Of a stretch of 64,000 bases of DNA, positions 1-8,293 are shown piece by piece. Where the stretch lies: contig NZ_VIGB01000003.1 in NCBI RefSeq assembly GCF_006636205.1, positions 8,000,501-8,064,500 on the forward strand. The letters are read 5' to 3'. This stretch comes from Kitasatospora acidiphila. Its GTDB lineage: Bacteria > Actinomycetota > Actinomycetes > Streptomycetales > Streptomycetaceae. The notes beneath the pieces were generated by a model. It saw only the letters and a list, made by a program, of their open reading frames with translations. It had not been told where the DNA came from and did not search any database. Numbering within the stretch: the stretch's first letter is position 1; every line of letters begins with the position of its first letter. Position numbers and translations under genes: made by a program.

Positions 1-2
1 GC

Positions 3-224
3 GTGTCGACCTACACCGGCATCACCCTCATCGAGTGCTCGCAGACCGTCGGCGGCGGCGCCTGCACCGCCATCGACGAGAACGACGACTGGAAGGACTA
101 CAGCTACTACGCCGGTCCGGTCCGCGTGTCGGCCGCCGGCCACTGCATCGGCGTCGTCGCGGAAACCGAGAACACCGCCAACATCTCCGCCCTCTGGCAG
201 AGCCAGGCCTTCCACTGCGGCTGA
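3..224 (+). CDS. SapA-like spore-associated/secreted protein, C-terminal part (cut by window edge)
   Basis: This is the last 73 codons of an open frame that begins at or before the window edge. The GTG at position 3 is probably internal rather than the true start. The tail reads YAGPV-V-AAGHC ... FHCG and has four cysteines, which could form two disulfides. From memory this layout resembles the end of streptomycete spore-associated protein A (SapA), a small exported spore-coat protein of unknown biochemical role. The signal peptide would lie upstream of the window. The family assignment is an inference from the tail only; any small disulfide-bonded exported protein would look similar. Confidence 0.5.
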   Translation: MSTYTGITLIECSQTVGGGACTAIDENDDWKDYSYYAGPVRVSAAGHCIGVVAETENTANISALWQSQAFHCG

Positions 225-328
225 TCGACCGGGCTGTACGACCCCTGACGGCCTGCGAGGGCGGCTCCGGCTGCTCTCGCATGTCCCGTTGACGGCGCCC
301 GCTCGCCCTGTCCTCACCCCGCCGGCTG

Positions 329-1564
329 TCACTCCCGGCCGCGCACCGCTCGGGCTGCCCGTTCTGCCAGTCGGCCCGCGAAGCCGAGGCGTTCCAGGCG
401 GGTGCCGTTGGCGACGGCGGCGCGGTCGAGTTCCTCCATCAGCCGGCGGGAGCGGTGTTCCAGATCGAGTTCGTCCAGGATGCGGTCGGCCTCGGCGAGG
501 AGGGCGCCGTGGAGCTGCCAGGCCAGGGGGTGTTCCTGGATGCGGCGGAGCATCTGCTGGGCGAGGTGGTCGCGGATGGTCCAGGCGGCCGCGAGGTCGG
601 AGGTGAGGCGGTCCTCGGCCTCCTGGGCGCTGCGGCCCACCTGGTCGGTCACCATGACGGCGAAGCTGACCAGCGCGCCGCCCAGGTGGGCGAGCAGTTC
701 CTCCATGCCGAGGGCCAGTTCCGGGGCCAGCAGTTGTTCGTCCTCGCCGCGCCGCTTGGCGAGGTCGGTGAGCGAGCGGGCCAGCACCCGGATCACCACG
801 ACGCAGATCTCCAGGGTGTCCAGGCCGGTGCGCAGCACGAGGCGGGAGAGCAGGCCCTCGCGGATCCGGGGGTTGAACCGCAGGCTGTCCTCGGCCTGGC
901 GCAGGGCCGCGTCGACGTCGGCGATCGCCTGGTCGAGTTCGCGGGCCTCGTGCAGCCGGGCGGCGGCGCGCGCCACCGGGGTCGGGCGGCCGAGCTCCTC
1001 GGCGATCTCCAGCAGCAGGTGGCGGGCCCGGCGGGCCAGGTCCTCGATGGACTCGCCGGCGGTGTCCACCCAGACCGGCGGCGCGAGCACCAGGTTGAAG
1101 AGCAGCCCGACCACCGCGCCGATCAGGGTCTCCAGCACCCGGTCCCAGGCCTGGGTCCCCACTTGGGTGACGCCGAGGATCAGCATCGCGCTGATCGCCA
1201 CCTCGCTGACGAACTCGTCGACCCGCACCAGGTGGCCGATCATCAGCGAGGCCACGATGATCAGCGCCAGGCTCCACCAGGACAGCCCGACCACCGCACT
1301 GAACAGGACCGCGATCAGCACCCCGACGACCACCGAGGCGATCCGGCGGATGCTGGTGGTCAGCGTGGAGTAGACGGTCACCTGCACCACCAGCAGCGCG
1401 GTGAGCGGTGCGGTCAGCGGGGCGCGCTGGCTGCTCAGGTGCACTGCCACGATGTAGGCGATGGTGGCCGCGGCGGTTGCCCGGATGGCCTGATCGACCA
1501 CTGGCTGTCGCAGCCACTGCTTCACCGTTGCCGCCGTGAGCGGCTCACTGGGTGCGAGGGGCAT
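329..1564 (-). CDS. FUSC / aromatic acid exporter (ArAE) family membrane protein
   Basis: This 411-residue protein has about six hydrophobic segments in residues 25-165. A long soluble, helix-rich region rich in Ala, Glu and Arg follows to the end. That is the half-length architecture of FUSC/ArAE-type proteins, which are inner-membrane transporters often annotated as aromatic-acid or fusaric-acid exporters. The ATG at 1564 is preceded by a good GGAAGGAG ribosome site. It is divergent from the DUF3626 gene across about 140 bases, which contain a 9-base inverted repeat (1640-1648 and 1685-1693) that could be regulatory. The substrate cannot be told from the sequence. Confidence in the family is high; confidence in the function is low. 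Confidence 0.75.
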   Translation of the reverse strand: MPLAPSEPLTAATVKQWLRQPVVDQAIRATAAATIAYIVAVHLSSQRAPLTAPLTALLVVQVTVYSTLTTSIRRIASVVVGVLIAVLFSAVVGLSWWSLALIIVASLMIGHLVRVDEFVSEVAISAMLILGVTQVGTQAWDRVLETLIGAVVGLLFNLVLAPPVWVDTAGESIEDLARRARHLLLEIAEELGRPTPVARAAARLHEARELDQAIADVDAALRQAEDSLRFNPRIREGLLSRLVLRTGLDTLEICVVVIRVLARSLTDLAKRRGEDEQLLAPELALGMEELLAHLGGALVSFAVMVTDQVGRSAQEAEDRLTSDLAAAWTIRDHLAQQMLRRIQEHPLAWQLHGALLAEADRILDELDLEHRSRRLMEELDRAAVANGTRLERLGFAGRLAERAARAVRGRE

Positions 1565-1706
1565 GCTCCGGCTCCTTCCCGCGCGCCGGCTCGCTCAGTG
1601 CCGCTGCATGGAATTGGCACCCGGATGCCCGGGCTGAATGATCATCAGATAGCGGGCCGGACGTAGCCGACAATCGGATGGCGACTGATGATCGAGGTCA
1701 GGCACA

Positions 1707-2600
1707 ATGCCAGCCATGACTGCTGACCCGACGCCGGGAGCGAAGCCCGCCGAGCGTGCGCTGCGGCATGTCGCCGGGCTCGCCGGCGGGCCCCCGCTGG
1801 ACCGTCGGCTGCCGCTGACGCTCAACTTCCACCCCGACCGGCTGGTCGACGGCGAGCCGATCCTGGCCCGGATGGCGGCGGACGGCGTCTACCGCTCGCA
1901 GTTCAGCACCGGTACCAGCAACGGCGGGCTGAGCGCCTTTCCCGGCGGCGACCGCTGGCGCTGGGAGAGCCGGATCTTCGGCGAGGCCTACGACGCGACC
2001 GGGCCGCAGCACCGCCCCGTCTACGGCGCGCTGAACTTCCGCCGCCGGCCGTTCGGCGCCGCCCCGCGATTCGGCTCCGCGCACTTCCGGCTGACGGCCG
2101 AGGCCCTGGAGCGCACCACCTTCTGCTACCCGGACAGCTTCACCGAACCCACCGACTTCGGGGTCGCGGACCGGATGGGCTTGATCGAGCTGGCCGCGGC
2201 CGACCGGCGGGATGCGCTGGACGACTACATAGAGGCCCAGGTGCACGGCCCGGTCCGGTTCGACCGCGATGTCACCGCGCTGGTGCTGGACCCGAGTTAC
2301 CGCGGCACCGAGGTCGAGGCGGCCGCCCGCCGGCTGCCCTGCCCGGTGCAGTGGCATTCCGGTTGGCGGATCGCCGCGGCGCAGCTGCGCCGGTACCCGG
2401 ACTTCCGGGGACCGGAGTACGTGGCGCTGGCGGAGGAGATCGCCCAGGACGGCATGCTGGACCCGCGCATCATCGGTGACGCCGCCCGCACCGGGCGCCA
2501 CGACCCGCAGGCGCTGAAGAAGGTGTGGCACTACCTGGCCCGGTTCGGCACCCCCGCATCCGCATCCGCATCCACCTGCACGGCAACAGGAGACGCATGA
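1707..2600 (+). CDS. DUF3626 domain protein
   Basis: This 297-residue soluble protein matches my recollection of the actinobacterial DUF3626 family. It has an N-terminal N-F-H-P-D-R segment, a central region rich in aromatic and acidic residues with G-S-A-H-F-R-L, and a C-terminal helical part. The biochemical role is not known to me. The conserved His/Asp/Tyr residues hint at a nucleic-acid or nucleotide-modifying enzyme, but that is only a guess. The ATG at 1707 follows GAGGTCAGG. The stop overlaps the start of the nucleotidyltransferase gene by ATGA, so the two are translationally coupled. The C-terminus ends in a low-complexity Ala/Ser/Thr stretch. Confidence 0.7.
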   Translation: MPAMTADPTPGAKPAERALRHVAGLAGGPPLDRRLPLTLNFHPDRLVDGEPILARMAADGVYRSQFSTGTSNGGLSAFPGGDRWRWESRIFGEAYDATGPQHRPVYGALNFRRRPFGAAPRFGSAHFRLTAEALERTTFCYPDSFTEPTDFGVADRMGLIELAAADRRDALDDYIEAQVHGPVRFDRDVTALVLDPSYRGTEVEAAARRLPCPVQWHSGWRIAAAQLRRYPDFRGPEYVALAEEIAQDGMLDPRIIGDAARTGRHDPQALKKVWHYLARFGTPASASASTCTATGDA

Positions 2601-3370
2601 CCGACGACGAGTTCCTTGCGCACCTCACCGAGCGGCTGGCCGCCCTGCCCACCGTCCAGGCGGTCGCCCTCGGCGGCTCCCGGGCCCAGGGCACCCACAC
2701 CCCGGCCAGCGACTGGGACGTGGCCGTCTACTACCGCGGCCCGTTCGACCCCGCCGACCTGCGCGCCCTGGGCTGGCCCGGCGAGGTCTGTGAACTCGGC
2801 GGCTGGGGCGGCGGCGTCTTCAACGGCGGCGCCTGGCTCACCGTGGACGGTCGGCGGGTGGACGTGCACTACCGCGATCTCGACGTGGTGGAACGGATCC
2901 TGATGGACAGTCAGAGAGGCCGCTTCGAGATCGAGCCGCTGCTGTTCCACCTCGCGGGCATCCCCAGCTATCTGCTGCTCGCCGAACTGGCCGTCAACCA
3001 GGTGCTGCACGGCAGCCTGCCGCGCCCCGACTACCCGCAGGCGCTGCGTCGCGCCGCCGCCGAGGAGTGGCACGGCCGGGCCGCGCTGACCCTGGGGTAC
3101 GCCAAGGCAGCCTATCCGAAGGGCGGCCAGGTCACCGAGCTGGCCGGCGCGTTGGCCGTGGCGGCGGCGCAGACCGCGCACGGGATCCTGGCCGCGCGGG
3201 GCGAGTGGACGACCAACGAGAAGCGGCTGCTGCAACGCGCCGGGCTGCGCGGGCTCGACGAGGTGCTGTGCTCGCTGACGCCCGCCCCGGAGGTGCTGGC
3301 GCAGGCCGTCGCGGCGGCCGAACGGCTCTTCCAAGAGGCCTCCGGTCGTCAGGACTTCAGCGCCGGGTGA
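2597..3370 (+). CDS. Nucleotidyltransferase-fold protein
   Basis: This 257-residue protein opens with a Pol-beta-type nucleotidyltransferase core. Residues about 22-45 contain G-G-S-R-A-Q-G followed by S-D-W-D-V-A-V, the classic GS...DxD metal-binding signature. A third acidic site, V-D-V-H-Y-R-D, comes later. Enzymes of this fold move an NMP group to small molecules (for example aminoglycosides), RNA or protein. The target here is unknown. A helical domain resembling the usual substrate-binding part completes the protein. The start chosen is the ATG overlapping the DUF3626 stop (ATGA), with AACAGGAGA just upstream. It runs 14 bases into the convergent P450 gene. Confidence 0.75.
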   Translation: MTDDEFLAHLTERLAALPTVQAVALGGSRAQGTHTPASDWDVAVYYRGPFDPADLRALGWPGEVCELGGWGGGVFNGGAWLTVDGRRVDVHYRDLDVVERILMDSQRGRFEIEPLLFHLAGIPSYLLLAELAVNQVLHGSLPRPDYPQALRRAAAEEWHGRAALTLGYAKAAYPKGGQVTELAGALAVAAAQTAHGILAARGEWTTNEKRLLQRAGLRGLDEVLCSLTPAPEVLAQAVAAAERLFQEASGRQDFSAG

Positions 3371-4715
3371 CCCGCAGCCGCAGCCCCCGCGGCGTCAGGG
3401 TGCTCTTGGCGACCGGCTTCACCGGGGGACCGGCCACCGGGGTGAACTGCCAGCGGGCGGCGAGCATGGCGAGCGCCAAGGTGGCCTGGGTCAGTGCGAA
3501 CTGGTCGCCGATGCACTTGCGCGGGCCGCTGCCGAACGGGAGGAACGTGGTGCGGTCGGGCTTGCGCTCCGACCAGCGATCCGGGTCGAAGCGTTCGGGC
3601 TCGGGGTAGAAGTCCGGGCGGTGGTGGAGCAGGTACGGGCTCCAGGCGACCTGGGTGGCCGTCGGGAAGGCGTGTCCGCCGAGCTCCACCGGCTGGGTGG
3701 TCTCCCGGGTGAGCATCCAGGCCGGCGGGTAGAGCCGCAGCGTCTCGGTGATCACGTTCGCGGTGGTCCGCAGCGCCGGGAGATCGGCAGCGGTGGGCGG
3801 TGAACCGGCCGGCACGGCATCGGCCTCGGCCTGCAGTGCGGACTGCACCCGCGGGTGGCGGGAGAGCAGGTGGAGCGCCCAGCCCAGCGTCGCGGCAGTG
3901 GTCTCCGTCCCGGCGACGAAGAACGTCCGCAGCTGGTCGCTGATCTCATGGTCCGTCAGCACGGGCTGGCCGTCCGGGTCCTCGGGGTCCACGGCGCCCA
4001 GCAGGCTGGAGAGCAGATCGGCCGGACCGGTGCGATCGGTGCGGCGGTGGCCGATGATCTCCCGAAGTGTTCTGCCGAACCGCTCGGTTGCCAGCTGGTA
4101 GCGCTGATTGGCCCGCGTCGGCAGCTGGTTGAGCAGGGCGGGGCTCACGATCTGCCGGAACGAGCCGCCCAGCAGCGTGGTGAGATCGGTCAGCAGCAAC
4201 TGCTCGACCTGGGTGGGTAGTTCGGCGGCGAACATGGCCGAGACCGAGCTGCGCATCGTCATCGTCATCAACTCGCGGCTGACGTCGATGAGCTGGCCGT
4301 CCTGCCAGGCGCCGATGCGCTGGTCGGCCGCGGCCGTGAAGTGCGGTGCGTACTCCGGGATCCGGTGCGGATGGAAGGACGGCTGGCAGAGCCGCCGTTG
4401 GCGCCGGTGGCGGCTGTGCGGGCAGCCGGCCAGCCCGTCGCCCACCACGTCCTGGGAGCGCTGGTAGATCGGGCCCACCTTGTCGAAGGACCGGTCGTCC
4501 AGCAGCAGTCGCCGGGTGAGCTCCGGATCGCACACCACGACCACGGGGTGCGTGCCCAGCCGCACCCGGACCAGTTCGCCGTGCTGCGGCAGACCGCGGA
4601 CGAACCCCAGCGGGTCGCGCAGGAGTTGCAGGGCGTGCCCGAGCACGGGAAGGGCGCCGGGGGCCGTCGGAATCGCGGGCGCGTTCATGGGTGGGAAGGT
4701 GGACGTGGTGGCCAT
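3357..4715 (-). CDS. Cytochrome P450
   Basis: This 452-residue heme monooxygenase has all the hallmark motifs. The I-helix is A-G-T-E-T-T-A-A near residue 270, the K-helix ExxR is E-T-L-R, and the heme-binding loop is F-L-P-F-G-S-G-P-R-K-C-I-G with the Cys thiolate ligand near residue 400. The proline-rich N-terminus (PTAPGALPVLGHAL) and overall style resemble the class that includes the pentalenene oxygenase PtlI (CYP183). No terpene synthase lies beside it, so the substrate is unknown. No ferredoxin partner is adjacent, so redox partners must be elsewhere. The ATG at 4715 has GGAG close by; an internal ATG ten codons in is a possible alternative start. Confidence 0.92.
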   Translation of the reverse strand: MATTSTFPPMNAPAIPTAPGALPVLGHALQLLRDPLGFVRGLPQHGELVRVRLGTHPVVVVCDPELTRRLLLDDRSFDKVGPIYQRSQDVVGDGLAGCPHSRHRRQRRLCQPSFHPHRIPEYAPHFTAAADQRIGAWQDGQLIDVSRELMTMTMRSSVSAMFAAELPTQVEQLLLTDLTTLLGGSFRQIVSPALLNQLPTRANQRYQLATERFGRTLREIIGHRRTDRTGPADLLSSLLGAVDPEDPDGQPVLTDHEISDQLRTFFVAGTETTAATLGWALHLLSRHPRVQSALQAEADAVPAGSPPTAADLPALRTTANVITETLRLYPPAWMLTRETTQPVELGGHAFPTATQVAWSPYLLHHRPDFYPEPERFDPDRWSERKPDRTTFLPFGSGPRKCIGDQFALTQATLALAMLAARWQFTPVAGPPVKPVAKSTLTPRGLRLRVTRR

Positions 4716-4859
4716 GGCTCCGTTCCGTCGGCTCCGGGGGCTGCTGCTCGACTCTCGCCCTACCCAGCTTGGCAGCCGCCGACGCGCCCACGGCTCAGGC
4801 AGGCCGTCCCGTCGGCCGGATCGTGGTTGCCGAGCGTGAGCGATCGCCGCTCAGCGTGA

Positions 4860-5231
4860 GGGAAATGTGATCGGCATATTGACGGCGAACCGTCAGCCAT
4901 CTACGTCACCGACGCGGGCGCGAGCTGTGGCCAGAACTTCGTCAACGCCGGTACGGAGGGCAACCTGGACGGCGTCACCATCGTCGAGGGCCACGAGTAC
5001 GCCGAGACCATCACCGACCAGAACCCGGCCGGTGGTTGGACCTCCAGCGACGGCCAGGAGACCGGCGACAAGTGCGCCTGGGTGAACACCGGCACCGGCG
5101 CCTCCGCCAACGTCAAGTTCGCCACGGGCAGCTTCGCGATGCAGTCCACCTGGGCCAATGACGCCAACAGCGGCTGCGAGATGAGCCACTCGATCGTCAA
5201 GTGCCCTGATCACTGGATGACTTCGACCTGA
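4860..5231 (+). pseudogene. 5'-truncated remnant of a secreted protein with HEYAET motif
   Basis: An open frame without a start codon begins after a TGA at 4857. From about 4893 it reads as the C-terminal 110 residues of an exported protein. It contains VTDAGASCGQNF, then V-E-G-H-E-Y-A-E-T-I-T-D, then GDKCAW and FAMQSTW, and ends SIVKCPDH. The H-E-Y-A-E-T-I-T-D stretch is a His/Glu pattern seen in some secreted metallopeptidase-like or exordium-like proteins. The upstream half and signal peptide are absent; the preceding 145 bases are P450 promoter sequence. I read it as a decayed, 5'-deleted gene rather than a sequencing artefact, because the N-terminal half is missing outright. Confidence 0.55.
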
Positions 5232-5335
5232 TCGCCGTCCGGTCCGCAGGCCGGGCGGCGATCAGTGCTCCCGTGGGGACGCAAGGCGCCCGGATAGGCT
5301 GACGTGCCACGATCCGCCGCCCCCGGGAGTACCAC

Positions 5336-6385
5336 ATGACCGATGCACCCCTGCGCCTGGACGTCACCGCTGCCGGCGGCCCCGCCGAGGGGCTCGCGCT
5401 GGCCGTGGCCGCCGAGCGGCGCGGGCTGGACCGGATCAGCATGTCGGAGACCTCGTACAACCCGTTCCTCCAACTCGCCCGCGCCGCCGACCGCACCGAG
5501 TCGATCGAGCTCGCCACCGGCGTCGCCATCGCCTTCGCCCGCACCCCGATGACCCTCGCCTACGAGGCCTGGGGGCTGCACGAGGCATCCGGCGGGCGCG
5601 CGGTGATCGGACTGGGCTCGCAGGTCAAGACACACATCGAGCGACGTTTCGGGATGCCGTGGGACCGGCCGGCCGCGCGGATGCGGGAGTACATCGCCGC
5701 CGTCCGGGCGATCTGGCACAGCTGGCAGACCGGCGAGCGGTTGGCGTTCCGCGGCGAGTTCTACCGCCACACCGTGATGACCCCGGTCTTCGCCCCCGAC
5801 CGGATCCCGCAGGGCACCCCGCCGATCCTGCTGGCCGGGGTGGGACCGCTGATGACCGAGGCGGCCGGTGCGATGGCCGACGGATTCCTCAGCCACCCGT
5901 TCACCACGACCGACTACCTGCGCGGCACGGTGCTGCCGCGGCTGCGGGCGGCCCGCGGCAAGGCAGAGGCCGAGCAGGCGCCGTGGACCGCCCGCCCGTT
6001 CGAGGTGGTCGGGCATGTGCTGACCGCGACCGGTCGCACCGAGCATGAGTACACCGAGAACCGCCGCCAGGTCCGCGAGCGGATCGCCTTCTACGCCTCC
6101 ACCCCCGCCTACCGGGCCGTGCTGGAGACCCACGGCTGGGGCGAACTGCACGACCGGCTGCACCCCATGTCGGTGCGCGGCCGCTGGCAGGAGATGGGCG
6201 AGCTCATCGACGACGAGGTCTTCGCCGCCTTCGCAGTGGCCGGGGAGCCCGCCGAGGTCGCCCGGGAGATCCGGCGACGGTACGCCGGCCTGGTCGACCG
6301 GCTCTGCGTCAGCGGGCCCGACGGCGCCGACCAGGAGCCGCTGCTGGACGTGCTGGCCGAACTGCGTGCGCTCGACCAGGGCTGA
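5336..6385 (+). CDS. LLM-class F420-dependent oxidoreductase
   Basis: This 349-residue TIM-barrel flavin/deazaflavin enzyme belongs to the luciferase-like superfamily (TIGR03617-like group). Visible features are the early L-D-V-T-A strand, S-E-T-S-Y-N-P, the A-T-G-V-A-I-A-F-A-R-T-P strand, G-L-G-S-Q-V-K-T-H-I-E-R-R-F-G-M-P-W, and P-P-I-L-L-A-G-V-G-P. Members reduce or oxidise small organic substrates using coenzyme F420, which streptomycetes make. The substrate is unknown. The ATG follows CCCGGGAG. A strong hairpin sits just after the stop, so this gene is probably monocistronic. Confidence 0.8.
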   Translation: MTDAPLRLDVTAAGGPAEGLALAVAAERRGLDRISMSETSYNPFLQLARAADRTESIELATGVAIAFARTPMTLAYEAWGLHEASGGRAVIGLGSQVKTHIERRFGMPWDRPAARMREYIAAVRAIWHSWQTGERLAFRGEFYRHTVMTPVFAPDRIPQGTPPILLAGVGPLMTEAAGAMADGFLSHPFTTTDYLRGTVLPRLRAARGKAEAEQAPWTARPFEVVGHVLTATGRTEHEYTENRRQVRERIAFYASTPAYRAVLETHGWGELHDRLHPMSVRGRWQEMGELIDDEVFAAFAVAGEPAEVAREIRRRYAGLVDRLCVSGPDGADQEPLLDVLAELRALDQG

Positions 6386-6391
6386 GCACAG

Positions 6392-6433
6392 CCGGGCGGG
6401 GTGTGCATTCAGGGGTTTGCACACCCCGCCCGG
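6392..6433 (+). terminator. Perfect 16-bp hairpin between convergent genes
   Basis: The arms 6392-6407 and 6418-6433 are perfect inverted repeats of 16 bases around a 10-base loop, starting 7 bases after the LLM gene stop. There is no T-run, as is common in actinomycetes. It can serve both convergent genes. Confidence 0.8.
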
Positions 6434-6450
6434 TCAGTGATCAGCCCGCG

Positions 6451-6502
6451 ACGACCGCCGCGGCGGTCAGGCCGTGACGACCGCTACGGCGGTCAGGCCG
6501 TG
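6451..6502. repeat. 26-bp direct duplication over a gene end
   Basis: Two adjacent 26-base copies (6451-6476 and 6477-6502) match at 24 positions. Both contain the GGTCAGGCCGTG that encodes the end and stop codon of the reductase-like gene on the minus strand. A slipped-strand duplication therefore left a second copy of the terminal codons downstream of the real stop, with no effect on the protein. Confidence 0.75.
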
Positions 6503-7140
6503 ACCACGGCGAAGTTGAACGGCTTGCCGTCCAGCTTGCCGTACAGCTGGACCCAGAGCGGCAGGACCAGCTCGGTGCCGCCCGCAGTGGACAGCTCACC
6601 CAGGTCGATGATCTGGGCCGAGCTCCAGCCGAACTCCTGGAGCAGGTCGGTCACCACGGTCTTGGCGTCGGCGTCATCGCCGCTCACGAAGACGTTGTGG
6701 TGGCCGGGGACCAGGCTCGGCTCGACCATCACGATGTTGTTCATGGTGTTGAGGGTCTTCACCACCCGCACGCCCGGGAAGGCCCGCTGGATCTGCTCGG
6801 CCACGCTCAGGCCGTCCTTCTGGAGGACCTTGGGCGGGAAGCCCGCCGAGAAGTCCAGCGGGTTGGAGACGTCCACCACCACCTTGCCGTCCAGGTTCTC
6901 CGCGCCCGCCGCGGTGAGCACGTCGAGCGAGACGAGACCGGCGGTAGCGTTCACCACCAGCTCCGCGTCGGCCGCGGCCTGCGCGAAGGTGCCGTGCGAG
7001 CCGCCCTGCTCGGCAGCCCACTGCGCGGCGTTGGTGTTGTCCGCCGTGCGCGAGCCCAGGGTGACCTGGTGCCCGTTGGCCACGAAGGCGCTCGCCAGGC
7101 GACGGCCGACCTCACCGGTGCCAAGAACAGCGATCTTCAT
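6493..7140 (-). CDS. F420-dependent NADP reductase-like / NAD(P)-binding protein
   Basis: This 215-residue protein has an N-terminal Rossmann motif K-I-A-V-L-G-T-G-E-V-G and a second strand ending G-S-R-T, which is typical of NADP-preferring members. It also has the V-V-V-D-V-S-N-P-L-D and V-K-T-L-N-T-M-N segments of the NADP oxidoreductase (coenzyme F420-dependent) family. Such proteins pass hydride between NADPH and F420 or act on other substrates. The start chosen is the ATG at 7140, which GGGAGG precedes by 8 bases; an ATG two codons upstream sits too close to it. A 28-bp dyad lies directly upstream and probably controls expression. Confidence 0.75.
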   Translation of the reverse strand: MKIAVLGTGEVGRRLASAFVANGHQVTLGSRTADNTNAAQWAAEQGGSHGTFAQAAADAELVVNATAGLVSLDVLTAAGAENLDGKVVVDVSNPLDFSAGFPPKVLQKDGLSVAEQIQRAFPGVRVVKTLNTMNNIVMVEPSLVPGHHNVFVSGDDADAKTVVTDLLQEFGWSSAQIIDLGELSTAGGTELVLPLWVQLYGKLDGKPFNFAVVTA

Positions 7141-7168
7141 GATCATTACCTCCCAGCGTATAACGAAG

Positions 7169-7196
7169 TTGACTGTCTGTCAGATTAGACGGTCAA
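7169..7196. promoter_or_regulatory. Dyad operator upstream of reductase-like gene
   Basis: TTGACTGTCT (7169-7178) and AGACGGTCAA (7187-7196) form an inverted repeat with one mismatch in ten and an 8-base spacer. It begins 29 bases before the start codon. The size and spacing suit a dimeric HTH regulator, such as TetR, HxlR or MarR type. No such regulator is encoded beside it. Confidence 0.55.
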
Positions 7197-7465
7197 AATG
7201 AACGGTGAGGTTCAATGCTTCGGAGCCGCTGGAGTGGCGGCCCGCCGGGCGGCTGCCCAGGGGAGGAGGGCAGCCACCCGGAAGGGCCGTCGGTGGGCGC
7301 CGGACCGGTGAGCGAAATGCAACCCGGACGCCGCAGCGACGCTAGCCCGGGCCGGCCGTGCGAGGGACTGGTCCTGACGCGTCCTTGACCCTGGAAGAGC
7401 CAGTCCTGACGGCGCGTTGACGAAAACGAGGAGCGCTCGGGCGCTCGGATCGACAGGATGTCGGC
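7197..7465. other. Divergent intergenic region, no gene seen
   Basis: About 270 bases separate the dyad operator from the methyltransferase start. The only structure seen is an 8-base hairpin (7251-7258 with 7268-7275). Short frames here have no convincing ribosome site or protein character. Confidence 0.5.
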
Positions 7466-8287
7466 ATGGCGATCGACGAGGCGGGCGGGCGGAGCAGGAT
7501 CTTCGGCGAGGTGGCGGATCTGTACGACGCCGCCCGGCCCGGATACCCGTCGGAGCTATTCGACACGGTACTGGACTTTGCGAAGTCGGCCGAGCACAGC
7601 GCCGCGTTGGAGATCGGTGCGGGGACGGGCAAGGCCACGGTGCCGCTCGCCGCACGGGGAGTCCCGCTGGTCTGCGTGGAGCCCGATCCCCGGATGGCCG
7701 AGGTGCTGCGCCGCAACACCGCTCGCCACCCCGGCGTCACCGTCGAGGTGGGCGGCTTCGAGGAGTGGCAGCCGGGCGAGCGCAGGTTCGGGCTGCTGTT
7801 CGCGGCCACCTGCTGGCACTGGATCGACCCGGCGCGGCGATGGGAGCTGGCCCACCGGGTGCTCGAACCCGGCGGCAGCGTGGCCCTGTGCTGGAACCCG
7901 CAGGGCGTCCTCGACCCCGAGTTGCACGCCCGACTCACCGAGCTCAACCGGCGCCACGGCGTGTCCGGCCCGATGTTCGACCTGGCCGCCGACTACCACG
8001 AGGCGCCGGGTACGGACGGTGCGGACCGCGCCTACGAGCACTGGCCCGAGGCCGAGTGCCGCCGCGACGGCCGGTTCACCGACCTGCGCTCGCTCCGCTT
8101 CCGCGAACCGGTGCGCTACGACAGCGAAAGCTACGTGCGCCTGCTGGCCTCGATCTCCGCCTACCGCGTCCTTCCCGCCGACGCCCGGGCCCGCGCCCTC
8201 GACGCCGTCGCCACCCTGCTCGACGCGCACGGCGGCGGCATCGACCTGATCCAGTTCAGCGATCTGTTCCTGGCCCGCCGCGGCTAG
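7466..8287 (+). CDS. Class I SAM-dependent methyltransferase
   Basis: This 273-residue protein has the Rossmann-like methyltransferase core. Motif I is L-E-I-G-A-G-T-G-K-A-T near residues 48-58, the acidic ribose-binding strand is V-C-V-E-P-D-P, and a post-motif is F-G-L-L-F-A-A-T-C-W-H-W-I-D. The W-H-W-I-D element is typical of the Methyltransf_11-like group that opens with Y-D-A-A-R-P-G-Y-P. These are small-molecule methylases of diverse substrate. Its stop is 6 bases from the end of the convergent prenyltransferase gene. Confidence 0.85.
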   Translation: MAIDEAGGRSRIFGEVADLYDAARPGYPSELFDTVLDFAKSAEHSAALEIGAGTGKATVPLAARGVPLVCVEPDPRMAEVLRRNTARHPGVTVEVGGFEEWQPGERRFGLLFAATCWHWIDPARRWELAHRVLEPGGSVALCWNPQGVLDPELHARLTELNRRHGVSGPMFDLAADYHEAPGTDGADRAYEHWPEAECRRDGRFTDLRSLRFREPVRYDSESYVRLLASISAYRVLPADARARALDAVATLLDAHGGGIDLIQFSDLFLARRG

Positions 8288-8293
8288 GACGGG

